Both the position numbers and the translations under genes were made by a program. Positions 19,030 to 29,550 of a stretch of DNA of 64,000 nt are shown here, piece after piece. Position 1 is the stretch's first letter. Each line of letters starts with the position of its first letter. Under the pieces are notes generated by a model. It did no database searches. It was not told where the DNA came from and saw nothing but the letters and a program-made list of their open reading frames with translations. The stretch is from Spodoptera frugiperda (taxonomy: Eukaryota > Arthropoda > Insecta > Lepidoptera > Noctuidae): contig NC_064233.1 of NCBI RefSeq assembly GCF_023101765.2, positions 5,789,501-5,853,500 on the forward strand. Direction: 5' to 3'.

Positions 19030-19195
19030 ACTATAGAGGTACACGGAGAAGGTTTGAGCATTAATCATCACGCTTCCTCAATGCGGGTTGGCGATTTCAA
19101 ACTTATAATTAGAAAATATAAGCCCAAATTTCCTCGCGATGTTTTCCTTCACCGTTTGTCAGTGGTGTCTAAATAATCTTAGAAAGTAAGTACTA
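19030..19195 (-). mobile_element. SINE-K fragment
   Basis: The minus strand carries the body of the SINE seen at 21898: accactgacaaacggtgaag and ggcgatttcaaact inverted here. Confidence 0.55.
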
Positions 19196-19565
19196 AACTA
19201 ATGCGGAAAAAATCACATTGGTACTAGCAATTACCTAACTATTATTAATATTATGTTTAACCTATATGTATACCTATAACCTCTTCCTAAACTTACAATA
19301 TAAATATTATGTTAAGCAACTTAATATATGCCCGTGTGACGAAAACCTTAAACACTTTAGCGCACTCTGCTAGGATTACCAACGGCGGCCATAGTAATTG
19401 CACGGAATTGGCTTTTTAATACATTTACCTTAACGCCATCTAGCGGAGGTTGCCTAAATAATAAATGAATTTTCTGACAACTTTTAAGGTTGAGCTGCGT
19501 TGTAGACTATAGGAGGTTCTTCGTCAAATATTTTCGGCATTTTTTTTTTATAATAACTATTGTGA
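19196..19565. other. Unassigned spacer
   Basis: No supported gene or RNA. One short stretch, acgccatctagcgga, resembles a common dispersed moth sequence also seen near 18476. Confidence 0.35.
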
Positions 19566-19569
19566 GACT

Positions 19570-19755
19570 GACTGCCTCGTTGGTTCAGTGGTCGCAAGTC
19601 CGGACAAGGGGTCTCGGGTTCAATTCCCGGGTCGAGCAAAGTATTACTGGGCTTTTTTCGGTTTTTCAAAAAATTCTTAGTAGTAGCACGGAGTCTGGAA
19701 TTGTGCCCAGTATTATATGGCAATAGGCTCACCCCCTATTACATGGGACTTATAC
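19570..19755 (+). mobile_element. SINE-A, 3'-truncated
   Basis: The tRNA-like head is intact (tcgttggttcagtggtcg, ggttcaattcccgggtcg). The copy stops after ttacatgggacttata, where a SINE-K fragment begins. Confidence 0.75.
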
Positions 19756-19850
19756 TTAGTTTCAGACGCCCGCTTCTCGTACATGAAGGTGCGAAAAGCT
19801 ACCAATGGCAAGAACCGATGTGACTTTTTATTTCCAAGTTATATGTGCTT
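19756..19850 (+). mobile_element. SINE-K fragment
   Basis: It carries agacgcccgcttctcgtac and gtgactttttatttcc, matching the head of the 21898 copy. Confidence 0.5.
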
Positions 19851-20299
19851 TCTATTCAGGGTCAATACGTAAAACACGTACCGTATTAAAGTGCAATTCT
19901 CCATATTTTAAGTCGGATAATATTCCTAAATCTTAAAAGTCCTAAGTCTAAAAAATATGCTAAAAACCGCATCAAAACCGGTTCAGTCAAACGCGAGATA
20001 ATCGCCCACATACATACATGCAAGTCAAACCACCTTTTTTTTCGAAGTCGGTTAAAAAATATTTCTATTTTATCTAAAACTTCTCTTTTATCCACCCTAC
20101 AAACTGAACTAAGTACATAGGCACCATAGAAATGGTTTCTGTATTGTATAGTGCTATCGTAAAGGAATAGTGATGAGTGTGGGGTTCGAATCCATGTTCA
20201 TTACACAAATTATGGAGTCCCACAGTTCTATGGTTCCCCTGCCAACTTATCAGAGGTGTGAATGATTTGGCGCGCAGCTGGGAATATATTGATGTGGTA
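19851..20299. other. Unassigned spacer
   Basis: It contains aaccgcatcaaaaccggttc and a following stretch resembling those at 18860-19000 and 45080-45290 (another old dispersed repeat). No gene is recognised. Confidence 0.35.
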
Positions 20300-20497
20300 T
20301 CTATACTTATATTTTAAGGCTGAAGAGTTTGTTTGAACGTGCTAATCTCCGGAACTACTGGTCCGATTTGAATAATTCTTTTTGTGTTGAGTAGTGCATA
20401 TATCGAGGAAAGTTATAGGCTATAAAACATCACGCTATGACCAATAGGAACCAAGCAGAGCGGGTACCAATAGGAGCCAAGCAGAGCAAGTAGCTAG
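20300..20497 (+). mobile_element. HEL-1 (Lep1-type Helitron), complete
   Basis: It begins TCTATACTTATATTTTAAGG and ends GCAAGTAGCTAG, between A and T. The segment caataggagccaagcagagc is partly duplicated near the 3' end. Confidence 0.75.
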
Positions 20498-20754
20498 TAT
20501 TTTATATGAAGGCAAGCAACTGCTTCAAAAAATATGTGGAGTGATCGCGAAAGCGACTGCCAAGCAAAGGGTAGGATTTTGTTTCCAGTAAAAAAATCTG
20601 ATACATGAATCACTGAGTTTTGGAGAGTAGTATTTAAAGAGTAATAAATACTTCAAGTGTGGATGGTAGATGACAGTCATTTCATATAATATACTGATAT
20701 TAAATCACAGTGAAAAAAAAACATTGCTGTCAGGATCTTAAGTACTTTTTTAAA

Positions 20755-20955
20755 AAACGTTGCCCCAAACTAGGATTTTCTCCTGTGTCGTGGGTGCGTT
20801 TACAAACAATAATTAATACAAGTTAATAAATTAATACAACTTCACATACACATGACACCCAGACTCGAAACAACAATTTGTGGATCACACAAAGAGTTGC
20901 TCTGTGCGGGAATCGAACCCGCTACACGTTGCACGGCAGCCGGTTACCACCGCGT
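20755..20955 (-). mobile_element. SINE-C copy
   Basis: Near complete; it carries a small internal duplication around aattaatacaagttaataaa. Confidence 0.7.
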
Positions 20956-21512
20956 AGACTAATTAAATAACCCTATAACACAAAAAAAAACAAATTATTC
21001 CTACACAAAAAAAATACCATCATAATTATACCACATCCATCAAAAAATTCCCGATGCAAACACCTATTAAATCTACGTTCGCAAATACCACATCTGAATC
21101 AAAAGGGGAAGAGGTGTGAAAGAGGACTTCGGAGCTCTTTGTCGACTCATAATAGCCATTGTAGAGATATGTCACGCGTTCAGAAACCCACCAGTGTAAC
21201 AAGACCCCTCAGTTCCCTTTAAAAACCCCTGCGTTAACCGGAAAGTGGTAAAGGCAAGGGAGGGGAAAGGTCTAAGTAAAATGGTCAAGGTATTTTGTAT
21301 ATCAGTGATTTTTTATTATTTTGTCAAGCAAAGAATCTGATGCATAGGGGAGTGAAGTGTTGAGAAATGTGATAATGAATTCTTGTTTTTCTGCTTTTTT
21401 TTTGCTTTTCTCGTGTAAAGAAATTACTCTAATATGACTCGTTTCAAAGGGCTTTTGAAGTCTAGGTGTTTGGCCACCAGGGTGGTTTTAGAGAGGTAAA
21501 AGTCCCACACTC
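20956..21512. other. Apparently single-copy spacer
   Basis: It includes a stretch near 21100-21270 of higher GC (accggaaagtggtaaaggc). No exon with both splice sites was found. Confidence 0.35.
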
Positions 21513-21690
21513 CAAAGTCAAAGTCTAAATTATTTATTTCAAATAGAGCAAGTAGGCACTTTTGAACATCAAGGCAAATATAATAATATTAATAACGTCT
21601 GTCTGTCAGTCAGTCCTCTAGTGAAGCTATTTGCTCGTTCCAAAGTGTAGATTCCTATGGAGAAGAACGAGCTAGAAACTCCATTCTCCA
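21513..21690 (-). repeat. REP-F copy
   Basis: A complete copy of the first subfamily, inverted, from tcaaagtcaaagtct to gagctagaaactcc. Confidence 0.65.
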
Positions 21691-21897
21691 TCCACTCCCT
21701 AGTCTTTCTCTCCAAAACTAGGCACCTAGAACGATTGTGACGTTTTTCATGGTAGATAATGACTAACCAGTGACTTCACTCACATTTTCAGGATTAAAAA
21801 TTACCTCGTGTTTTTTTAGACTAATTTCATCCAAATCTGTCCAGTAGTTTTTTTTTCGATTCCGCCACGGAACTTTTTGTCTGATATACAGATTGTT

Positions 21898-22155
21898 TTT
21901 CGGGGTCGTGGTTGCTCGGAGGCTTAAGACACCCGCTTCTCATGCATGAGGGTTCGAAACCTACTAACGGCAAGTACCAATGTGACTTTTTCTGAGTTAT
22001 ATGTACTTTCTAAGATTATTTAGACACCACTGACAAATGGTGAAGGAAAACATCGTGAGGAAACCTGGGCTTATAATTTCTAATTATAAGTTTGAAATCG
22101 CCAACTCGCATTAAGCGTGCTCAAACCTTCTGCGTGCGAGAAGAGGCTTTTGTCA
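21898..22155 (+). mobile_element. SINE-K (tRNA-derived SINE), near full length
   Basis: The head ggttgctcggaggcttaag ... gagggttcgaaacc resembles tRNA A and B boxes. The body includes gacaccactgacaaatggtg and aaatcgccaactcgcat. Fragments are at 19030, 19756 and 46520. Confidence 0.65.
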
Positions 22156-23329
22156 GAATTAGGTTCTTTTTCTAAAATAACAGTAGCCAAAGATACTCCT
22201 TAGTACATCAGCTACCTGCCAATAAAAAATCCGTTAAATGGGTCCAGCCATTTGAGAGATTAGCCAGAACAAACAGATATAAAAATAAACATTATACAAA
22301 ATGTGGTTTTGGTGTTTTTGTATCATATGTAATATTATGCATAATATTATAGTATTTTATTCATTAGTCCTAGTTTAACAAAATATCTAACAGCTTTTTA
22401 ACTTCACGCAAAACCACGCTCCAAATACTACCTAGTATTAAAAAATATCTTTTTCTACCCACCACACCATGAAAACCGTCGCGTTTTTAGCGTCCCCTTC
22501 ATAATTCCCCCTCGTCCACCACATAATTATATACGAGTCTACTTTTTTTATAAAACCATCCACTAGTTTACCCCTTTGCCTACGATCTAGGCATATAGCC
22601 TAGGTAAAAAACTTATTCAGACCTATATATAGACCCTTTATATACATACACTAGACAACCAATATAACTTGACCTCTATTTGCTACCAACAACTCACTAA
22701 ACTGTAGGTCATTTTATACTGGTTGTATTTCTACTATGGGACATTACACGACTAGTATAACTCGACCTCTACTTGTTTGACCAAGTTAGTAGGTAATGGG
22801 TCTTTTTATATTGGTTTTTTAGCTATGGTACATGGTGTTTGTAAGGGGTTGTCCCCCTATGGTGCCTTTGATCTGACTGAATAGAATTATGTCAAGTGTC
22901 ATGCGTAGGTACTGAAGTCTCTGTTTTAGTTTGAAAACAGCAGTTTTTTTACTGATATTTTCTTAGAAAAACGCGTTTTTGGTAGATTTGTTGCGTTATT
23001 GGCGGCGCTGGTGTCGCTTTTGGTCTGTTCAGAATTTAATTTCATTAAAAGAGAGATAGATGGATATATAATTTTTATTTATTTTACAAGTAATACTATT
23101 GAAAATGTAGCTAAGACAAAAAAAGAACTCCTGAAACTTCAAATTCTTTCATAAAATGTCGAGATATCAGAGTTTCTTAAAAAAATATTTCAGTAACTAA
23201 CAGATAACTACATAATTTAATTCAATTCTTTGCTAATAGCTAATATCTAGAAGACATTACAAAACTTTACACAAATTCAGTCCTGAAAGAAATTCCTTTA
23301 GGTCTATTATTTCAGAGTTTAATCTCACC
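22156..23329. other. Long repeat-poor spacer
   Basis: About 1.2 kb without the families seen elsewhere. Near 22660-22830 the phrases acaaccaatataacttgacc/actagtataactcgacc and a stretch with aggtcattttatactggttg recur, an imperfect ~75-bp direct repeat. No exon was recognised. Confidence 0.4.
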
Positions 23330-23348
23330 GCCTCCGTGGCGCAATGGC

Positions 23349-23385
<37 letters not shown>

Positions 23386-23402
23386 GAGCCCACCCGGGGG
23401 CG
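23330..23402 (+). tRNA. tRNA-Asn(GTT)
   Basis: Identical body to the other intact Asn genes; TTTT follows at once. Confidence 0.95.
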
Positions 23403-23582
23403 ACTTATTTTAGCTTACTTTTTGCCCGAAATTATACATCAATTTTTAACAAGCGAAATAAATATGTAGTAAAATATTTCTTTATCGCGCGGCTGCGGAA
23501 CAAGAGGTCTTGAGTTCGATTCCCAAATCGATACAGTATTAAGAAATTTTCAGTTTTCTGAAAACTCTAGTAGTAACAATCT

Positions 23583-23741
23583 TACTGCGAAAGTTTATGT
23601 GTATGTTTGTTACTCAATCACGTCAAAACGGCTTAAGGGATCAGGATAAAATTTGGAACAGGAGTAGATTATGGTCTGGAATAATACATAGACTACTTTT
23701 TATTCCAGAGAAATGCAGGCGAAGCCGCTGGCAGAAGCTAA
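23583..23741 (+). mobile_element. HEL-2-like fragment
   Basis: It carries aatcacgtcaaaacggctta, tttggaacaggagtag and the 3' end ggcgaagccgctggcagaag, but ends CTAA rather than CTAG. Confidence 0.5.
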
Positions 23742-23779
23742 TTATAAGATAAGTAGTAAAGAATGTTATATTTAAAACT

Positions 23780-24237
23780 AACGACCCGCCCCAGCTTCGC
23801 ATGGGTGCAATGGTGATATATTATGCATGTATTATACATAATAATATGTATAAACAGTCCTCTTAAATCACTCTATCTATTAAAAAACACATCAAAATCC
23901 GTTGCGTAGTTTTAAAGAATTAAGCATACTTAGGGAAATAGGGACAGAAAAAGCAACTTTGTTTTATACTATGTAGCGATAATCTGTTTATCCTCTAAGA
24001 AATAAAAAGCGTGATGATAATATGGTCCATTATATTATCATTCCGCTATACTTGTTGACAAGGCATAGGCAGAGCTTCATGAAATATTCATACCCTACTT
24101 CGGAACGCTTCAGAATTTCTGTAATACATTCATTCTGGTTTCAGGAGGTACTTGTGTTCATGAAAAAATATAATGATGCGTTTTTGTGAAGAAACGTCAC
24201 GTTTTTTTGGGGTAGATAGAACGTACAGTTACGGGGC
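23780..24237. other. Helitron-like relic and spacer
   Basis: Up to ~23985 the sequence (acgacccgccccagcttcgc, then atcaaaatccgttgcgtag) is the inverted counterpart of that at 11510-11720, a Helitron-like repeat. The rest is unassigned. Confidence 0.4.
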
Positions 24238-24449
24238 TTTTTCCACCAGAGATGTGCTATGCTACGTTGTTGTGGATGCGTTTGGCTTCCACCAATCATA
24301 TTTATTGGTACACATAGCTTATTTGTAGGTATTGGTGGAAACGGATTCAGTTAAGCTATGTTTTTTTTATAAGGAAAGATACGTGCTATCTGTGTGTGCT
24401 TTGAATGCCTTCCCTACTATCGATGCATACTCGAGCCGCGCCTCATTGC
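24238..24449. repeat. Inverted-repeat MITE relic
   Basis: It contains ctttttccaccagagatg, two inverted ccaccaat/attggtgg stretches and atcgatgcatactcgagc. Related pieces are near 34435-34545 and 45690-45740. Confidence 0.4.
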
Positions 24450-24597
24450 GAAATACTGGGCACAATTCCAGACTCCGTGCTACTAGTTACCGAGATTTTT
24501 TTTGATAACCCGAAAAAAGTCCAGTAGTACTTTGCTCAACCGGGAATCGAACCCAAGACCCCTTGTCGGCGGTCGCACTTGCGACCTTCAGTGAATT
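24450..24597 (-). mobile_element. SINE-A 5' fragment
   Basis: It carries gggaatcgaacccaagaccc (box B inverted) through to cacttgcgacc; the 3' half is missing. Confidence 0.65.
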
Positions 24598-24674
24598 TCC
24601 TACAATATAAGTTCCGAATTAATTGTATATCTAATATATAAAATTCTCGTGTAGTTTTTGCCATACTCCTAAAC

Positions 24675-24808
24675 TTGACAATTCCAGACTCCATGCTACC
24701 ATTGACAAATTTTTCGAAAACCAAAAGAAAAGCCTAGTAATTAGCACGACCTGGGAATCGAACCCAAGACCCCTTTTTGGCGGTCGCACTCGACCAACGA
24801 GGCAGTCC
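24675..24808 (-). mobile_element. SINE-A 5' fragment
   Basis: The head is complete to cgaccaacgaggcagtcc. It forms part of a tandem duplication with 25013-25343. Confidence 0.65.
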
Positions 24809-25012
24809 AGACAAATTATTTAACCAATTAATAACAAAAACATTCACACCAAACCCCCTTTCTTCTACCCAATTAAAAACAAAAAACACAAAAAATCTTC
24901 TATAAAAAAATTAACACAACATCATCACCATTCTCTTCTCCCCGCTCAATGTAACTGGGACATCAGGAAGCGGCCTGCACTCCCGCATTATGCGAGCCAT
25001 AACTGCCATATT

Positions 25013-25147
25013 ATACTGGGCACAATTACAGACTCCGTGCTACCGCAGAGAAATTTTTCGAAAACCTGAAAAAATCCCAGTAATACTTTGCCCGACCGGG
25101 AATCAAACCCACCCCTTGTCTGCGACCACTCGACCAATGACGCAGTA
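25013..25147 (-). mobile_element. SINE-A 5' fragment, second duplicate
   Basis: Same length and end points as the preceding copy. The flank aacacaacatcatcac to cattatgcgagcc is also duplicated, at 24909-24997 and 25255-25340. Confidence 0.65.
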
Positions 25148-25343
25148 CAGATTTACTTATTTTCCTTATTTTACTAATTATTTAACAAAAGTTCATTCAC
25201 AACAAACCTTTCTTCTGCCTAGCTTTCGCGAAAATTTCGCTATAAAAAAATTAACACAACATCATCACAATTCTGTTTCTCCCCGCTCAATGTAACTGGG
25301 ACATCAGGAAGCGGCCTGCACTCCCCGCATTATGCGAGCCGGC

Positions 25344-25446
25344 GTACTGCTAAACACCTATTACTGCCACACGCAGCCTCTTCAACGAACGTAGACCTCA
25401 TTCAGGCAGACTTCAGAAGACAAAGACATGGATTTTTTTATAACAT
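25344..25446. other. Short spacer
   Basis: No recognised feature between the duplicated block and a LINE-L fragment. Confidence 0.4.
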
Positions 25447-25590
25447 AGCCCTGCGGACTACCTAGCGGGTTTACTGGAGCTCCGGTTCGAAAAACAGGAG
25501 TGGTTTTTAGTCAGTTAGAGTCTGACACTCCCTCTCGTCTCACCTAAGGCAATAGAAGTCATCGGATGATTTTCCCCCCTCAAAAAAAAA
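25447..25590 (+). mobile_element. LINE-L 3' fragment
   Basis: It runs from ctgcggactacctagcgg to poly(A). It is arranged tail to tail with the next fragment. Confidence 0.75.
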
Positions 25591-25595
25591 GCCCC

Positions 25596-25872
25596 AGGCT
25601 TTTTTTAAATGCGGAAAATCATCCAATGACTTCTCCCTTGGCGAGACGAGAGAGAGTGACAGACTCTTACTGACTAAAAACCACACCGTTCCTACTCCTG
25701 CTTTTCGAACCGAAGCCCCGGTAAACCCGCTAGGTAGTTCGCAGCTCCGGATCAGACATCAGCCCTAATGGGCTCCATCTGTGGTGGTCTGATGACTCTT
25801 TGAGGCGCCATACGCACGGGTCTGGTTCTGGTCGGGCTGCGAGCTACCCTGGCTTGCCGTCCGCACATGCCC
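25596..25872 (-). mobile_element. LINE-L 3' fragment with extended UTR
   Basis: It extends 5' of the common tail into gagtcatcagaccaccacag and gggtagctcgcagcccg, i.e. the same 3' UTR sequence that follows the stop codon at 1428. This ties the short tails to the longer element. Confidence 0.8.
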
Positions 25873-25914
25873 CCAGGCTTAGATTTTCTCCTGTGGTATG
25901 AATGTCCTCATTTT

Positions 25915-26010
25915 AAGTGTGGTAGAGCCATGCTTCGGCACGAATGGGCCGGCTCTACAGGAGTGATACCACGGCCTAACAGCAAACGGACGTGAAACAA
26001 CGCTTGCGTT
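25915..26010 (+). repeat. SINE-B 5' fragment
   Basis: It runs from gtggtagagccatgcttcgg to acaacgcttgcg. Confidence 0.6.
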
Positions 26011-26012
26011 TT

Positions 26013-26243
26013 TAAATATTAGACACGTACTTTAATTTTTTACGGAAACAAATACTTTTGAAGGTATATTGAATAATCTTCAAGTCATCGTGTGACGTCA
26101 CTTCTAGGCACGTTTTATACTTAGAAATTACGTACTTTCTCCCACTCCCAAACTTTGATTCGTTTTATCTAAGTATCGTTATCTTATGTGACATTGGGAC
26201 TACATAGATTTTTAATTTTCATACTCCGTCATCATCCCTATTG
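26013..26243 (+). repeat. REP-H copy, partial
   Basis: REP-H is a ~330-bp AT-rich repeat with tattagacacgta, cgtgacgtcac and aactttgattcgttttatc, ending in ttttcatac.ccgtcatcat. Further copies are at 47045, 50674, 50931 and 63526. Confidence 0.6.
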
Positions 26244-26284
26244 ATTACCATCAGGACAGATGATCCGTCTGCACATTGCTACGA

Positions 26285-26406
26285 AACGTCACGCCTTTTA
26301 TCCCTGAAGGGGTAGGCAGAGGTGCACATTACGGCACGTAATGCCGCTATACAATGTACACCCACTTTTCACCATTTGTGTTATAAACCCCATGTAATAA
26401 GAGCCC
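26285..26406 (-). mobile_element. SINE-A 3' fragment
   Basis: It runs from cgtcacgccttttatccctg to aaccccatgtaataag. Confidence 0.7.
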
Positions 26407-26634
26407 ATTTCTATACCCATTAAAATATATGTTCTAATGAAAACTATGACACTATTTCTTCCACCCATTTTATGCTCCGTCTACACCGTTGCTGAATCTA
26501 CACACCCCTTTGATCGTAGCACTGGCACATATACAAGCAACTATGTAGCTGAATTAGACCACAGCGGCGCATTAATGTGATTTTACCTTCCTATGTTATT
26601 TGTCAACGCATTACATCAAATTGGTTATTTTACT

Positions 26635-26845
26635 GTAACTTTCGTGAGACATACTAAATTAATTATTATGTTATCGGCTTACTCACGTAACTGTTTGAGG
26701 AGGAACTCGACACACGACACGGCGATTGTCGCGGAATGCTGCTCATGAAGCCTCTAGCATGGCTTGAAACTAGTCGAGTTCCTCGTCAAACAGTTACGTG
26801 AGTAAGCCGATAACATAATAATTCATTTAGTATGTCTCACGAATG
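26635..26845. mobile_element. MITE-G, near complete foldback
   Basis: The arms of about 60 bp start aactttcgtgagacatac and end gtatgtctcacgaatgaagt, with ttatcggcttactcacgta facing tacgtgagtaagccgataa. The core has lost most of one inner arm. Confidence 0.75.
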
Positions 26846-26929
26846 AAGTTGGGTATTTTTGGAGACGCTACTATGTGTTCGTGGCAAGCGCCGTTTTGAC
26901 TTTGAAGGTATAGGAAGAGGCTTCATATT

Positions 26930-26995
26930 GTAAAAGAGTAACGAATGAAGTTTCTAGCTTGTTCTTGAAATGAGCACCTAAGTAGCATCACTGAA
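26930..26995 (+). repeat. REP-F copy, 5' part
   Basis: It is interrupted by the LINE-L fragment and resumes at 27248. Confidence 0.6.
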
Positions 26996-27232
26996 CCCGT
27001 GCGTACGGCGCGTAGCGTTCCGCGCGCGCCTCAAAGAGCCAGACCACCACAGTTGGGGCCCAGTAGGGTTGATGCTCGATCCGGAGCTGCGGACAACGTA
27101 AAAGGTTACCGAGGCTCCGGCTCAAAGCAGGAGAAGGAACAGGGTGGTTTTTAGTCAGTAAGAGTCTGACACTCCCTTCACCCAAGGCGGGAGAAGTCAT
27201 TGGATGATTTTCCCCCCTCAAAAAAAAAAAAA
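26996..27232 (+). mobile_element. LINE-L 3' fragment nested in REP-F
   Basis: Bounded by the 15-bp duplication agtagcatcactgaa (26981-26995, 27233-27247) and ending in poly(A). The 5' end lies in the UTR at cccgtgcg. Confidence 0.9.
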
Positions 27233-27247
27233 AGTAGCATCACTGAA

Positions 27248-27355
27248 AGACAGACTAAGGAAAATTGAATTTGACGTTTTAAAGGTGCCTAATTAAGAAT
27301 TTTTAATTAATCCTTTGATTTTGTCTTTTAAATTATTTGACATTGACTTTGACTT
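27248..27355 (+). repeat. REP-F copy, 3' part
   Basis: It continues with gacagactaag ... gtgcctaattaag and ends in a ttgactttgactttgag tail. Confidence 0.6.
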
Positions 27356-27530
27356 TGAGTTTATTCATGGAATTGGTGGAGGTCATCATTGTCAGACATC
27401 GTATGATGTCTTTTTATCCTTGAAAGCAATGTTTTTTTATGATATAAGCCGGTAAACGATTTTTCAATCAAGGATTTGATACATTTTTCAAAAGGTTTAA
27501 GGTCCAAGGACCTTAAACCTTTGTCAATAA

Positions 27531-27654
27531 ACCCGGAGACTCCGGGGCTCTGGCTCGAAAAGCAGGAGTAGAAACGGGGTGGTTTTTAGTCAGTAAGAGT
27601 CTGACACTCCCGCTCGCCTCGCCAAAGGCGATGATTTTCCTCCCTTAAAAAAAA
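27531..27654 (+). mobile_element. LINE-L 3' fragment
   Basis: Flanked by the 14-bp duplication acctttgtcaataa (27517-27530, 27655-27668). The left target lies beside a 30-bp palindrome (aaaggtttaaggtcc / ggaccttaaaccttt). Confidence 0.9.
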
Positions 27655-27668
27655 ACCTTTGTCAATAA

Positions 27669-28027
27669 TAATAGCACATGTAACCAATTCGACTAACGAA
27701 ACAATTTGGTTACACTTTCAGGCTGAAAATATGCTTTATTATATGTAAAAGCAATACTTTTATTAGTACCGTAAAGGTCATGTGTAATAAATTAATGAAC
27801 TTAATATTATTTATAATAATTCACTTAGTAAAATTTCATCGCAACGCAGAGTAGCAGGCAGCACTTCAAGTTACATCTTTATAACGAATCTCTGTACAGG
27901 ATTTTCAACCATAATCTTTTTATATAGAGTTCAAAATCTTTTTGACAGTTAAGGATAGTTAGATGTGCTGCTGTCTGTATCGTGTCATCATCATATTAGT
28001 AGCTCAATGGCATACGCAATTTCTTGA
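27669..28027. other. Unassigned AT-rich spacer
   Basis: No exon, RNA gene or repeat family recognised. Confidence 0.4.
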
Positions 28028-28030
28028 TAA

Positions 28031-28333
28031 AGGTAAGCGTCCACAGGCCCGCATCGTACGCATCGCACGCATCGGACAGATCGCATCAAACGGATTAATT
28101 TTTCAGACTGCGTCCACTGTATCGGCAGCATTCGGATTGCCGATGCCACTTTCACTCGGATTTTTGGCATCGCATTCCGTATGACGTCATCAGTACGCAT
28201 CGCATGTAGGCATTGCCGATGATGCGGTCCGTACGATGCGGATCAGTGGATGCAGTTGTACGAGTTTCTATACAAGACAAACTAAAATCCGTTGCGTGCG
28301 ATGCGTACGATGCGGGCCTGTGGACGCTTACCT
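28031..28333. mobile_element. 303-bp foldback MITE with TAA target duplication
   Basis: Arms of about 42 bp, beginning aggtaagcgtccacaggccc and ending gggcctgtggacgcttacct, are perfect inverted repeats. TAA lies on both sides (28028-28030, 28334-28336), the target preferred by PIF/Harbinger elements. The interior is packed with gcatcg and cgatgc motifs. No ORF. Confidence 0.8.
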
Positions 28334-28627
28334 TAAAGGGGTAAAAAGTGCGTAAGTTTTTTTTTTACTTTACTTTTTTTTTCTTAAGTGTCATTTTGAA
28401 ATAAGAAAATAATGTTCTTTCCCTTTTCTCTATAATACTATGTTCTATAAACAAACATAGTTTTTTTTTTATTATGTTAAATAAATGCTTGTTTGTAAGG
28501 CAGTTTATTTTTTTAATAAAGAGTGTGTTAGGGTAAGGCGCTTGGTTGAACTTTTATGTCAAGTTCTGGTTAATGAAAAGCAAGTGTTTAGGTGGGGATT
28601 CGATACTTGCATGGAGTAAACTGAATA
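28334..28627. other. T-rich spacer
   Basis: No recognised features apart from homopolymer runs. Confidence 0.4.
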
Positions 28628-28755
28628 CTTATACATACATACATAACCGCACGCATGTTTCCCATGGGGGTAGGCAGAGACAATGGAACACCATTTGCTA
28701 CGAATCTTACACACCTCTTTTGCTTCATCAACAGTCATCAATCTTTTCAAAAATA
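28628..28755. repeat. REP-J copy
   Basis: The best preserved copy, with gtttcccatgggggtaggca and ctacgaatcttacacacctc. Confidence 0.5.
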
Positions 28756-28806
28756 ATATTGAAAAATAGAAGTTTTTAAAATAATTGATAAATCGAAATT
28801 CAAAAC

Positions 28807-29005
28807 TGACTGCACTATTGGCTTGGTGGCTGGGCTACTGGCTGCCGTGCAATGTGTAGCGGTAACGGTTCGATTCCCGCACGAAACAACTCTTTGTATG
28901 ATCCACAAATTGTTGTTTCGGGTCTAAGTGTCATGTGCATGTGAACTTGTATGTTTGTAAACGCACCCACGACACAGGAGAAAATTTTAAAATGAGGAAA
29001 CGTTT
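28807..29005 (+). mobile_element. SINE-C, full length
   Basis: The head gactgcactattggcttgg and ggttcgattcccgcacg are intact and the body is continuous to gaggaaacg. Confidence 0.75.
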
Positions 29006-29255
29006 TATTTATAAAAAAAAAAACAAAATAAAAAGAAGTAAAGCCTACTCCACACAAACGTGGAATAGACAAGAAAAAAAAAGTTGCAACATTTTCTTAT
29101 TGTGCGGTCGGCAAAGGCAACTACGTTCAGCCTCTCATCATAAACCATGTAAAAATAATATGGAAGAAAGGAGCGTAGTGTTCCCCGTACACCTGTGGAC
29201 GTTACACTGTAGCTTATAGTGCAATTTGAACACTTTTTGAAGTATTAATTACTTT
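29006..29255. other. Unassigned spacer
   Basis: A 94-codon plus-strand frame ends here, but its first third is the SINE-C and the rest lacks splice or domain support. Confidence 0.35.
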
Positions 29256-29550
29256 TTTATGGTATAAGCTAGTAAACGAGCAGACGTATCACATGATGGT
29301 AAGCAATCGCCGCTGCCCATGGACACTTGAAACACCAGAGGCGTTACAAGTGCGTTGCCGGCCTTTTGGGGGTTAGGAATTTAAGGGTTGTTGGGGAATC
29401 GGGGATTGTGAAGATTGGGAAGGGGGTAATTGGACCTCTGGTCCACACGACGAAACACAACTCAAGCGTAGTTTCACGACGGTTTTCTGAGAGGCCGTGG
29501 TATAAGAGCCATGTTTCGGCCTATTCGTACCACACTCCCACACTTACTTG
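29256..29550 (-). repeat. SINE-B, full length
   Basis: It runs from the ttttttatggtataagctag 3' end to cacactcccacacttac at the 5' end. Confidence 0.75.

Noticed and set aside
24909..25340. ctataaaaaaatt as promoter TATA boxes upstream of a gene
   Set aside because: The stretch is duplicated with SINE fragments and no coding exon follows.
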